Source: Arthrobacter crusticola (GTDB lineage: Bacteria; Actinomycetota; Actinomycetes; Actinomycetales; Micrococcaceae). Taken from it: a stretch of DNA of 64,000 nt. The number at the start of each line of letters is the position of its first letter. Position 1 is the stretch's first letter. Shown here piece by piece: positions 7,569 through 17,300 of the stretch. The stretch is from the NCBI RefSeq assembly GCF_004357995.1, contig NZ_SMTK01000001.1:186001-250000 (forward strand). Direction: 5' to 3'. The translations under genes and the position numbers were made by a program. Under the pieces are notes generated by a model. It was not told the origin of the DNA, did not search any database, and worked only from the letters and a program-made list of their open reading frames with translations.

Positions 7569-9322
7569 GTGCGTCCGGCATCCTTCGCAACACCCGGCTC
7601 GCCGCCTCAACTGTTGCGACACATCTGGGGGATGACCCTGTCCTCCTTCTGCTTCAGGTGGGCCGGCGCATGCCGTACAGCATGGTCCGGCGCATCGCCC
7701 GCGCGGCCGCCCGGCTTCCAGTGAGGGGCCCGGGTGTCCTGCCAATCCTGGCTGCGCACCTTCTTGGAAACACCACGCAAGTGACGGACCTGCTCGATGC
7801 GGCACAGGAGAATCGCCCCGGGGGAGCGCAGGCCCGCTGGATGGCCGAGATCGCCCTCGCCACGGGGAACCCCGAGGCGGCAGATGGGCTCCTGGAGAGC
7901 GAGCGAGGTAGGACCGCCGAAGGAAGGACCGCCGGCACGCTGGCTCGGCGGGCCTGGTACGACGGTGACATGAGCGGAGCCGTCCGCATCCTCCAGGAAG
8001 CAGGCGACGGTCGGTATGCCGCCAGGCTCTCCGCTGAACTGCAGGTGTTCCGCGGGTGGAACCCTGCGGTCGACCCGGCTACCGGCTACGTTCCCCGCAG
8101 GAAGACCGTTCTCCACGTCCTGACGAACTCACTGCCCCACACCCACAGCGGGTATGCCCAGCGGTCGCATTCCATCCTGAAGGCCCAGCAGGAGCAGGGG
8201 TGGGACGTACATGCCGTGACCCGCGTGGGTTACCCGGTACAGGTAGGCAAAATCCTGGCTGACGACGTCGACGTCGTTGACGGCGTGACCTACCACCGGC
8301 TGCTGCCTGCCCGGCTGGCTCCCGGCTTCGATGGCCGCCTGCAACAGCAGGCCGAGGACCTTCTGGCACTTGCCCTGAAGCTCCGGCCGTCGGTTCTCCA
8401 CACTACGACGCACTTCGTGAACGGCCTGGTTACCGGAGAGGTGGCGGGTGCACTCGGCATCCCCTGGGTGTACGAAGTGCGCGGCCAGTTGGCCGACACG
8501 TGGGCGTCGTCGCGCCATGAACGGGCGAAGTCGAGTGAGCGCTATAAGCTTTTCACTGATCGTGAAGCACAGGTGATGCGCAATGCCAGCCTCGTGGTGA
8601 CACTGGGTGAGGCCATGAAACAAGAAATTATGCGCGCCGGCGTGCCGGAGGACCGGATCCTGCTCGGCCCGAACGCGGTGGGCGAGGAGTACCTCGCCGA
8701 ACCAGTCGCATCGACTGAAGCGCGCCGCCAGCTGGGCCTTCCCGAGGACGGCGTCTTCGTTGGTACGGTCAGCAGCCTCGTGGAGTACGAGGGCCTCGAT
8801 CACCTCCTACGAGCCGTTGCGCTGCTCGAGCCGACCCATCCACAACTTCGGTGCCTCATCGTCGGAGACGGCGTGGCGCGGCCTGCGCTCGAATCGCTCG
8901 CGGTGGAACTGGGCATCTCAGGCAAGGTTCTATTCACCGGGCGTGTGCCGCGCGCCCGGGCCCGGCTGCATCATCTGGCCCTCGATATCTTCGCAGTTCC
9001 GCGGCGGGACTTCGACGTGACCCGATCTGTAACCCCGCTGAAGCCGGTTGAAGCGATGGCCTGCGCGCGTCCCGTCATCGCGAGCGACCTGCCGGCGCTG
9101 CGTGAGATTGTCACCGTCGGCACCACCGGGATCCTCGTGGAGCCTTCAAACCCGGACGCGTTGGCCGCAGCCATCAGCGGGCTCCTTGCAGGCGGCTCAG
9201 TCGATCAGTCCGCCGTGCGGATGGGCCGTGAAGGTCGACGTACGGTGCTGGAGCAGCGCACCTGGGCCGGCAACGCGGCGGCGTACCAGAAAGCCTATGC
9301 AGCCGTGGGGGCGGGGGAATGA
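7565..9322 (+). CDS. Glycosyltransferase with GT4 domain and unassigned N-terminal region
   Basis: The 585-residue protein has two parts. Residues 1-175 are Ala/Arg-rich and probably helical, TPR-like in feel, with no family recognised. From KTVLHVLTNSLPHTHSGYAQ (about residue 180) to the end is a GT4-type glycosyltransferase, with the donor-site segment SLVEYEGL (about 405) and TPLKPVEAMACARPVIASDLP (about 490-515). The GT4 part closely resembles the first module of the 14305-18765 protein, which shares the SLVEYEGL and PLKP.EAMA motifs. The GTG at 7565 overlaps the preceding stop, and the next gene starts in the GAATGA junction at 9319. A role in building the repeat unit of the exported polymer is inferred from context. 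Confidence 0.82.
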   Translation: MSASGILRNTRLAASTVATHLGDDPVLLLLQVGRRMPYSMVRRIARAAARLPVRGPGVLPILAAHLLGNTTQVTDLLDAAQENRPGGAQARWMAEIALATGNPEAADGLLESERGRTAEGRTAGTLARRAWYDGDMSGAVRILQEAGDGRYAARLSAELQVFRGWNPAVDPATGYVPRRKTVLHVLTNSLPHTHSGYAQRSHSILKAQQEQGWDVHAVTRVGYPVQVGKILADDVDVVDGVTYHRLLPARLAPGFDGRLQQQAEDLLALALKLRPSVLHTTTHFVNGLVTGEVAGALGIPWVYEVRGQLADTWASSRHERAKSSERYKLFTDREAQVMRNASLVVTLGEAMKQEIMRAGVPEDRILLGPNAVGEEYLAEPVASTEARRQLGLPEDGVFVGTVSSLVEYEGLDHLLRAVALLEPTHPQLRCLIVGDGVARPALESLAVELGISGKVLFTGRVPRARARLHHLALDIFAVPRRDFDVTRSVTPLKPVEAMACARPVIASDLPALREIVTVGTTGILVEPSNPDALAAAISGLLAGGSVDQSAVRMGREGRRTVLEQRTWAGNAAAYQKAYAAVGAGE

Positions 9323-10212
9323 ACATCGAACGCCCCAAGAACACAACCGCAGGAGCGACAACCGTGCCGACATCGGTGGACCTACGGGGGCTGACGAGGG
9401 TAGGGGCAAAGCCGGTCTTCCTGGACTACCTTGTCGCTCTGTGGGACTACCGCCACTTCATCTACTTCAATGCCCGAGCGAGCGTTCAGACGAGCAACAG
9501 CCGCGACCGGCTTGGCAACGTTTGGTTGATCCTCAACCCGGTCCTCAACGGCATCACCTTCTACCTGATCTTCGGAGTGCTCCTGCATGTCAGCCGTGGA
9601 ATGGAGAACTTCCTTGGGTTTCTTCTGATTGGTGTCTTCCTATTCCAGATGAGCAGCCGATCGATCTCCGCCGGTGCGCGGGCCATCCGGACGAACCTCA
9701 AGGTGATTCAGGCGTTCAACTTCCCGCGCGCCGCGTTGCTCTTCGCGGTCAATCTGCGCGAGCTCCTGGCGAGTGTGCCTGTCGTCATCTCTCTGCTCCT
9801 GCTGATTCTGCTGTTCCCTCCCACCGAACCGGTCAGCCTGCTCTGGCTGCTGGTCCTTCCCGCGTTGCTCCTGCAGACCCTGTTCAATCTCGGAGTGGGC
9901 CTGATCCTCGCGCGGGTCGTCGCGCGGGTCAGCGACGTAGGAAATATCCTGAGTTTCGCCATCCGGTTCTGGATGTACGGCTCGTGCGTTATTTTCCCGA
10001 TCACCCTGTTCGGTGCCTTCCCGCTGTTGAAGGGACTGATCGAAATCAACCCCTTGTATCAGCTCCTGACCATTGTGAGGACGGCGGTCCTCGACAATCA
10101 GTTCCCTCAATGGCAGTCGTGGGCGGTTCTGACCGCCTGGGCGCTCGGGGTTTTGGCTGTGGGGCTCGTTTACTTCTGGCAAGGGGAGGAGAGCTACGGC
10201 CGTGACGAGTGA
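9319..10212 (+). CDS. Polysaccharide ABC exporter, permease (Wzm/TagG family)
   Basis: The 297-residue integral membrane protein has about six predicted helices after a ~45-residue cytoplasmic N-terminus, and fits the ABC-2 type permeases that export O-antigen, teichoic acid or similar lipid-linked polymers. The NSRDRLGNVWLILNPVLNGI segment is the characteristic amphipathic/first-helix region of this family. Its ATPase partner is the next gene, which overlaps its end by 11 bases. The start ATG overlaps the stop of the upstream glycosyltransferase (ATGA), indicating translational coupling. This route exports a finished chain, so no Wzx/Wzy pair is needed, and none is seen. Confidence 0.88.
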   Translation: MNIERPKNTTAGATTVPTSVDLRGLTRVGAKPVFLDYLVALWDYRHFIYFNARASVQTSNSRDRLGNVWLILNPVLNGITFYLIFGVLLHVSRGMENFLGFLLIGVFLFQMSSRSISAGARAIRTNLKVIQAFNFPRAALLFAVNLRELLASVPVVISLLLLILLFPPTEPVSLLWLLVLPALLLQTLFNLGVGLILARVVARVSDVGNILSFAIRFWMYGSCVIFPITLFGAFPLLKGLIEINPLYQLLTIVRTAVLDNQFPQWQSWAVLTAWALGVLAVGLVYFWQGEESYGRDE

Positions 10213-11080
10213 GGTGGAGTTTGTTGAAGGACAGCCCGCCGTCGTCCTCGATGGCGTGAGCATGACCTACCAGGTGCCAACGACGGCGCAGGATTCGGCG
10301 TCGCCGCGGAAGCCCCGTGGCCTGCGCCGCTTACTCGGGCGGCAGCGCAATGTGTCCGTGATCGCGTTGAAAGACATTTCGCTTGTCGTCAACCGGGGTG
10401 AATCCGTCGGGATCATTGGCCGTAACGGGTCGGGCAAGAGCACCCTCATGAAGCTGATCAACGGGCGCGTGCCGCCGACGGCCGGTGCCGTCTACGCGTC
10501 GTCGAGGCCGACCCTCCTCGGGGTCAGTGCCGCACTGGTTCCGGACCTTTCGGGCCATGAGAACATCGTCCTCGGTTGCCTGGCGATGGGGATGACTCGG
10601 GCGGAGATCGACCGCAAATATGAGGACATCGTTTCGGTGTCCGGGTTGGCGGAGTCCATCGGCCTTCCCATGCGGACCTACTCGTCCGGGATGGCGGCGA
10701 GGCTGCAGTTCGCCATCGCCACTGCTGTGGATACCGAAATCCTGTTGATCGATGAGGCGCTCAATACCGGAGATGACCAGTTCAAGGACCGCACTAAGGC
10801 CAAGATGGACGAGCTGCGGGAGAAGGCCGGTTGCGTCTTCCTTGTGAGCCACAGCCTCGACACCATCCGGGAGATGTGCAGCCGGGTGCTGTGGCTGGAC
10901 GACGGCGAGATCATCATGGACGGTGACCCGGTCGAGGTCATCAAGTGGTACCGCACCTTCACGAAGTACTTGTCGGCCGGCGACAGGGTACTGGCACTGA
11001 AGACCCGACGGCGCATGATCAACAACCTGAAGGTCCCCGCCGTGCTGGCCCGGGAATCAGGTCGACGGAGCTCGGCGTGA
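10202..11080 (+). CDS. Polysaccharide ABC exporter, ATP-binding subunit (Wzt/TagH family)
   Basis: The 292-residue ATPase partners the permease just upstream. Walker A is GRNGSGKST at residues 73-81; the signature is the YSSGM variant usual in Wzt/TagH proteins; Walker B is EILLIDEAL, followed by the switch His in VFLVSHS. The N-terminus of about 55 residues before the core (with RGLRRLLGRQRN) is also typical of polymer exporters. The protein ends about 40 residues after the core and lacks the C-terminal carbohydrate-binding domain of O9a-type Wzt, so export is probably not gated by a terminal cap. The GTG start lies inside the permease gene. Confidence 0.9.
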   Translation: MTSEVEFVEGQPAVVLDGVSMTYQVPTTAQDSASPRKPRGLRRLLGRQRNVSVIALKDISLVVNRGESVGIIGRNGSGKSTLMKLINGRVPPTAGAVYASSRPTLLGVSAALVPDLSGHENIVLGCLAMGMTRAEIDRKYEDIVSVSGLAESIGLPMRTYSSGMAARLQFAIATAVDTEILLIDEALNTGDDQFKDRTKAKMDELREKAGCVFLVSHSLDTIREMCSRVLWLDDGEIIMDGDPVEVIKWYRTFTKYLSAGDRVLALKTRRRMINNLKVPAVLARESGRRSSA

Positions 11081-13002
11081 GGCTACCAGGCGGCGCCGCG
11101 CGCCTGCAGAAACTCCGCACCCAGCTTTGGCATCTGCGACACGGTGGCCGCGCGCAGTTGCGCACCTACCGCATCCGCACGAATGCGGAGCGCGGCGTGG
11201 TCCGGCTCGAGAACGCACGAGGGGCGGAAGGTGGCTGGACCGGGCGCGGGCACCGTAGGCGTCTCCTATTCGCCGACGCCGAACTTCCCGCGGTTCCGGC
11301 CCGCCGCTCCGACGTCACCGTCGGAGTAATTCTCGATGAGTTCTCGGCGCTTGGATTCCAGTATGAGTGGAACACTATGCCGCTTCGGCGCAGCTCGTGG
11401 AAGGAGCAGCTGCGTGATCAGGGTATCGACCTCCTCTTTGTCGAATCCGCGTGGGCCGGCAACGGAGGCGACTGGAAGTACCAGCTCACCGGGACTTCCG
11501 GGCCGAAGCCGGATTTCGTCGAATTGCTACGTTGGTGCAGGGAACAGGGCATCCCAACCGTGTTCTGGAACAAGGAAGATCCACCGCATTACGACGATTT
11601 CCTTCCCGCTGCGCGCCTTTTCGACCACGTCTTCACGAGCGACTCGAACATGATCGAAAGCTACCGGCGGGATCTGGGACACGACCGGGTATCCTCTTTG
11701 TCCTTCGCAGCACAGCCGGTTCTCCATAGTCCGGTGCGTCCGACACGGGGGTGGCACCGACGCGATGTCGCGTTTGCTGGGATGTACTTCGCACACAAGT
11801 ACCCGGAGCGCCGGGCGCAGATGGAGTTGCTGCTTGGGGGAGCGGGAGACGCGTCGGCGGGCATGGAACTCGGACTCGAGGTGTTCTCCCGGCAGCTTCA
11901 GGGGAACCCCGAGTACCAGTTCCCGTCTCCGCTGGCCGAGCGCGTGGTCGGTTCCCTGTCCTACCGCCAGATGCTGACCGCCTACAAGGCGTACAAAGTC
12001 TTCCTGAACGTCAATTCCGTTGTCGATTCTCCGAGCATGTGCGCGCGGCGGATATTCGAGATTTCGGCCTCGGGGACCCCGGTGGTGTCCACGCCGAGCA
12101 GGGCATTGGAAGACCTCTTCCCGCCGGACGAGGTGGCGGTTGCGGCCAGCCGGGAGCAGGCCCGGGACACCGTCCGCTCCCTGGTGGAGCACTCCATGCT
12201 GGCGGAACGACAGGCCCACAGGGCCCAGCGGCGGATCTGGGCCGAGCACACCTATGCGCACCGGGCCGAGCAGGTGCTTCTGGCTGCCGTGCCCGAGCGT
12301 GCGGACCCGGTCGCACTTCCGTCCCTGTCCGTCCTTCTATCGACCAACCGGCCGAACCAACTCGAGCATGTCTTCAGGACGGTCTCCAGCCAGCGGGGCG
12401 TCACACCCGAACTAATCCTCCTGACGCATGGTTTCACCGCCGAAAAGTCAGCGCTCGCCGAGCTCCGGGATAAGTACCCCCTCGAGTCCGTCACAGTCCT
12501 CCGCGCGGGCACGGAGAAGAGTCTCGGGGACTGTTTGAACGCCTGTGTCGGGGCCGCATCCGGCACCGTGGCGACGAAAATGGACGACGATGACTTCTAC
12601 GGTGAGAACTATCTGCTGGATCAGGTGAATTCCCTGAGCTTTTCCCGCGCCGAGGTAGTCGGAAAACAGGCACATTACATGTACCTCCGTAACTACAACG
12701 CGACACTTCTTCGGTTCGCCCATCGGGAACACCGCTTCACCAATATGCTTATGGGGCCAACACTTATGGCCGCATTGAGCACCTTCCGTGAGTTCCCGTT
12801 TGAGTCGCTCACCAAGGGAGAGGATACGGCGTTCCTACGCGCCGTCACGGCCGCGTCGGGACGGCTCTACTCCGCGGATAGATTCAATTACTACCAACAA
12901 AGAAACGGCGCCGGTCACACCTGGCAGGCGACGGACCAATCCCTTTTGTCGACCGGTGAGATCCAGTTTTTCGGGCCGCCAAACAACCATGTATCAATCT
13001 AA
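11077..13002 (+). CDS. Two-module glycosyltransferase: CgeB-like + GT2
   Basis: The 641-residue protein starts at the GTG of a GTGA overlap with the ATPase gene. After an Arg-rich N-terminus (1-75) comes a CgeB-like GT-B module (about 80-410) with LLFVESAWAGNGG, IPTVFWNKEDPPHYDDF, FDHVFTSD and the donor-site ARRIFEISASGTPVVSTPS. The second module (about 413-630) is a GT2-type GT-A domain: LPSLSVLLSTNRP start, the nucleotide-sugar/metal motif DDDD at 503-506, and KGEDTAFLRAV as the likely catalytic-base region. Two transferase folds on one chain suggest that it adds two successive residues. The CgeB module is closely similar to the middle module of the 14305-18765 protein. Confidence 0.82.
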   Translation: MRLPGGAARLQKLRTQLWHLRHGGRAQLRTYRIRTNAERGVVRLENARGAEGGWTGRGHRRRLLFADAELPAVPARRSDVTVGVILDEFSALGFQYEWNTMPLRRSSWKEQLRDQGIDLLFVESAWAGNGGDWKYQLTGTSGPKPDFVELLRWCREQGIPTVFWNKEDPPHYDDFLPAARLFDHVFTSDSNMIESYRRDLGHDRVSSLSFAAQPVLHSPVRPTRGWHRRDVAFAGMYFAHKYPERRAQMELLLGGAGDASAGMELGLEVFSRQLQGNPEYQFPSPLAERVVGSLSYRQMLTAYKAYKVFLNVNSVVDSPSMCARRIFEISASGTPVVSTPSRALEDLFPPDEVAVAASREQARDTVRSLVEHSMLAERQAHRAQRRIWAEHTYAHRAEQVLLAAVPERADPVALPSLSVLLSTNRPNQLEHVFRTVSSQRGVTPELILLTHGFTAEKSALAELRDKYPLESVTVLRAGTEKSLGDCLNACVGAASGTVATKMDDDDFYGENYLLDQVNSLSFSRAEVVGKQAHYMYLRNYNATLLRFAHREHRFTNMLMGPTLMAALSTFREFPFESLTKGEDTAFLRAVTAASGRLYSADRFNYYQQRNGAGHTWQATDQSLLSTGEIQFFGPPNNHVSI

Positions 13003-13011
13003 AGGATTTTC

Positions 13012-14262
13012 GTGAACACGATTGAAAAAGTAGCAGTCATCGGGCTGGGCTACATCGGTTTGCCCACTGCCGCAATTCTGGCCACCAATGGTCTGGATGT
13101 GGTCGGCGTAGACATCAAGCAGGACAACGTCGACGCGATCAACCGCGGCGAGGTCCCCTTCGTCGAGCCGGACCTGAACATCCACGTTGCCGGCGCCGTC
13201 AGCCAGGGGAACCTCCGGGCGGCGACCCGCACGCCGTCGGCCCAGGCCTATATTCTCGCGGTGCCCACGCCCTTCAACGAGGATAAGACGGCGGACCTTA
13301 GTTACATCGAGGCCGCCGCCACAGGTATTGCCCCGCAGCTTGTCGGCGGCGAACTGATCATCCTTGAATCCACCTCGCCTCCGGGAACCACCCGTCACCT
13401 CGCCGAATTTCTCATCGCGCTTCGGCCGGACCTCAGCCTTACCGGTGACGGCGGCAAGCCCGTGCTGCATGTGGCGCACTGCCCCGAGCGGGTGCTCCCG
13501 GGCCGCGTCATGATCGAACTCGTCACCAATGACCGCATCATTGGGGGTATCACCCCCGAGGCAGCGGAGATGGCGCGCAAGCTGTACAACGTGTTCTGCC
13601 AGGGCGAGATCCACCTTACCGACGCAGCGACTGCCGAAATGGCGAAGCTGGTGGAGAACTCCTACCGGGACGTCAACATCGCATTCGCCAACGAACTCTC
13701 GGTCATCAGCGAGAAGGTCGGTATCGACGTATGGGAGCTCATTGAGCTTGCCAACCATCACCCGCGCGTCAACATCCTCCAGCCCGGTCCGGGCGTTGGC
13801 GGCCACTGCATCGCGGTCGACCCGTGGTTCATCGTTTCCGCGGCGCCGGAGGAATCCCAGCTCATTCGGCAGGCACGCATGACGAACGACGCGAAGCCGG
13901 GCTGGGTGGTGAGCCGGGTACGCGATGCCTTGGAACAGGCCGGCACCGGTGCCACTGTCGCCGCCCTCGGGCTGGCATTCAAGGCGAACATTGACGACCT
14001 GCGCGAATCCCCCTCCGTTGGCATCGTCAAGGAGCTCGGCACCGCACTCCACGGCAGCCGCATCCTTGTGGCAGAACCCCACGTGGCGGAGCTCCCGGGG
14101 TCCCTGCTGAATCTGCGCAACGTTGAACTGACCGAAATCGAACTGGCCATCAAGTCGGCGGACGTCGTGCTGCTCCTGGTGGACCACGACGACTTCAGGG
14201 AGCTCGACCGGTCACTGCTCGATGGCAAGATCGTCATCGATACCCGCGGCATTTGGCGCTGA
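13012..14262 (+). CDS. wecC: UDP-N-acetyl-D-mannosamine dehydrogenase
   Basis: The 416-residue enzyme oxidises UDP-ManNAc to UDP-ManNAcA in two NAD+-dependent steps. The Rossmann motif GLGYIG is at residues 11-16, the catalytic Cys266 lies in GPGVGGHCIAVDPWF, and the central helix carries LVENSYRDVNIAFANEL. The closest family by sequence is the WecC/ManNAc group rather than UDP-glucose dehydrogenase, judged from the GHCIAVDPWF form and the N-terminal KVAVIGLGYIGLPTA. The GTG start is preceded by AAAGGA and lies 9 bases after the previous stop. The matching epimerase (wecB) is at 27138-28307, so the locus can supply its own ManNAcA donor. A role in making a uronic-acid polymer is inferred. Confidence 0.9.
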   Translation: MNTIEKVAVIGLGYIGLPTAAILATNGLDVVGVDIKQDNVDAINRGEVPFVEPDLNIHVAGAVSQGNLRAATRTPSAQAYILAVPTPFNEDKTADLSYIEAAATGIAPQLVGGELIILESTSPPGTTRHLAEFLIALRPDLSLTGDGGKPVLHVAHCPERVLPGRVMIELVTNDRIIGGITPEAAEMARKLYNVFCQGEIHLTDAATAEMAKLVENSYRDVNIAFANELSVISEKVGIDVWELIELANHHPRVNILQPGPGVGGHCIAVDPWFIVSAAPEESQLIRQARMTNDAKPGWVVSRVRDALEQAGTGATVAALGLAFKANIDDLRESPSVGIVKELGTALHGSRILVAEPHVAELPGSLLNLRNVELTEIELAIKSADVVLLLVDHDDFRELDRSLLDGKIVIDTRGIWR

Positions 14263-14304
14263 AGAACAACCCTGCATCAAAGGCCCGTACGATCAGTTGA
14301 AGGA

Positions 14305-17300
14305 ATGACCTTGAAATACGAAGACGAGCGGCGCGAAGTACCACCGGTGGATATGGCTCGCCGTGCCCAGTTTGCCGCCGATATCGACAGGTTCATTCAA
14401 GAGTTCGACACACTGGCGAAAAAGGAAAGAACGGCCGAGTCGAAGCTGGCGGCAATTTCCAAGGAGTTTTCCGCAAGCCGATCCCGGGCGGAGCGCCTGC
14501 GGCGGGAGGCCGATGACCTACGCCGGGAGAGGGATTCCCTCAAAAGGATGCTTGCAGCCCTGCGGGGCTCGTGGCGTTACCGGATCGGAACGGCAGCAAC
14601 CGCTCCGGCCAGGACCGCGGCCGAAGCGCGGGGAGCGCTGTCGGAATACTTCAGGTCCTTGCGTCCGGGAACCGAGCTTGGGCACCCCGTCGGAGGTCAG
14701 CGGGCGCTCCTTCCCCATATTGCCCAGTCAGGCGTGGGGGCCCAAGCGAGGAAGAAGGGGGCCGACGAACGCCGGCAGGACTTGCTGGCGTTGGTGAAGG
14801 CGGACCCCTCCAAAGCGAACGTCCTTGCCCTAATTTCGCACTGTTACTTCGTGCTTGGAGAGGTCTTGGCGCCGGCATCGCTCATCGCTGACCATTCCGG
14901 TGTCCTAGTTGAGCTCGCTCCGAAGGAAATTCAGCTTCTAGACGCTGTAAAGGGACAATCCGCCCTCCTTGCACGGCCGGTCCTGTTGCCTCCCCGACAG
15001 CCGAACGCCGGATACCAGACGGAACGTGGACGCCTCATGTACTGCGCCCACAGCGTGTCCCCATACAACTCCAATGGATACTCCACAAGAACCGCAGGAC
15101 TCATCGGGGGATTGAAAAACGCTGGCGCGAATCTTGTCGTTGCCGCACGACCGGGATACCCGTGGGATGTCAAGACGGACAAGCCTCCGTCCTCGCCCCG
15201 CAGCTATGAAGAAACTCTGGACGGAGTTCCCCACTTTTTTACTGCTGGACCAACCTGGACCCAGAGCCGTCTCGACCAATACGTTCAGGAAGCCGCTGAC
15301 CAGTATGTTCAGCTCGCCACCCGGAACCGCGTTGAGAGGATCCACGCTGCCTCCAACCATGTGACGGCGCTGCCGGCGCTTATCGCTGCTCGCCGTCTGG
15401 GCCTGCCGTTCACCTACGAAGTACGTGGGCTTTGGGAGATCACTGAGTCATCAACCAAGCCACGGTGGGAACATTCCGAGCGATTCAAGCTGGCGAAGAC
15501 GCTAGAGACCTTGGTGGCATCCGAAGCCGACGCAGTGTTGGCGATTACCCGGCAGGTCAAGGAGGAGTTAGTACGGCGCGGTGTGCGGCCCGAGTTGATT
15601 ACGATTCTGCCGAATGCGGTGGACACTGATGAATTCACTGAAATGCCGCCGCACGCGACCACCCTCGCCGAGCTGGGCCTCGCCCCCGGGCGGACCGTTA
15701 TCGGTTACGCAGGAAGCCTCGTGGAGTACGAGGGGCTCGAAACATTGCTTTCGGCTGTCCGTCTGCTGCAGGACCGTGGAACTAGAACGAGCACTGTCAT
15801 CGTGGGCGACGGCCCGGCGCTGCCTCAGCTCAAGGCCACAGCAGACCGGCTTGGCATCGCCGATGCGGTGGTGTTCACCGGCCGGGTGCCGGCCGCCGAT
15901 GTCCCGCGCTACGTCAGTGTTTTCGACATCATGCCGTGTCCCCGTCTCCCGCTGCCGGTCACCGAGATGGTTCCGCCGCTCAAACCCCTCGAAGCCATGG
16001 CCGCGGCCAAGGCCGTGGTGCTCTCGGACCTCCCGCCTCTTCGTGACCTTGCGGGGACCGACGGCGAGCGTGCCCGGCTCTTTGAGGCCGGCAACCCGGA
16101 GCAGCTTGCCGATGTCCTCGAAGAACTGGCCAATGATCCCGATCAGCGTCGCGTCCTGGGACGTCGAGCCCGCCTTTGGGCGCTGCGGGAACGCACTTGG
16201 GACAAGGTCGGCTCGTCTGCCTTTGCCTCGGTCACCCAAGTCCGGATTGATCCACTCGTTGATGGTGCCGAGCTGAAGCACTTGACCCTTGGGGTTATCG
16301 CTGATGAATTTACACGCACAGGGCTCGTCCCCGACATCAATCTGCTGGCGTTGGAGCCGGCCCAGTGGAAGGAACAACTCGAGTCAACGCCCATTGACGC
16401 CCTCTTCGTCGAATCGGCGTGGGAGGGCAACAACGGCCTCTGGAAGGGCAAAGTCGGTTACTACGATGACGAGTCGTTTGCCGACCTTTCAGCGCTCGTG
16501 AGCCACTGCCGTAAGCTTTCGATACCCACCATCTTCTGGAACAAGGAAGACCCGGTGCACACTAACCGGTTCCTGCGTACTGCTCAGGAGTTCGACCATG
16601 TTTTCACAAGCGACGACGGGTCCATCCCGGCCTACCTCAAATCGGCGGGACCGTTCCTCAAGTCCGTCGCCTCGCTGCCCTTCTACGCCCAACCAGTTCT
16701 CCATAACCCTCTCGCCAGGGACCGTGAATACACCCATACCGTGTGCTACGCCGGCTCCTACTATGGCGATCGTTACAAGAAGCGCTCGGACGAGCTCAAC
16801 CGGCTCTTGACAGCGGCCTTGCCGTCCGGTCTCACGATTTACGACCGGCAGCATGCCAACCCGGACAGTCCGTACCGGTTCCCCGCCGGCTTGGCCCGCT
16901 ATGTAGAGGGCGGGCTCACCTACCCGGAAATGATTGAGGCATACAAGGCGCATCCGGTACACGTTAATGTGAACTCGGTCGAGAATTCAGGGACGATGTT
17001 TTCCCGGCGCGTATTCGAGATCGCCGCAAGCGGAAACGCCGTCGTGAGCGGACCAGGCCGGGGAGTCGAGCAGCTTTTCGACGGCGCAATCCCCGTTGTT
17101 GCCGACCCACGGGGCGCTCGAGTGCTGGTCGACTACTGGATGACCAACGAGGCCGCGAGGATCGCCGACGCCTGGGTGGCGACGCGGGCAGTGCTCCGCT
17201 CCCACACCGCGGCCCACCGCCTTGCCTATGTGCTGCGCGCAGCGGGGCTCAGCCTTCAGGCGCCTCGGCTCGAAAAGTACGCCCTCGTGGTCCCCGAGCT

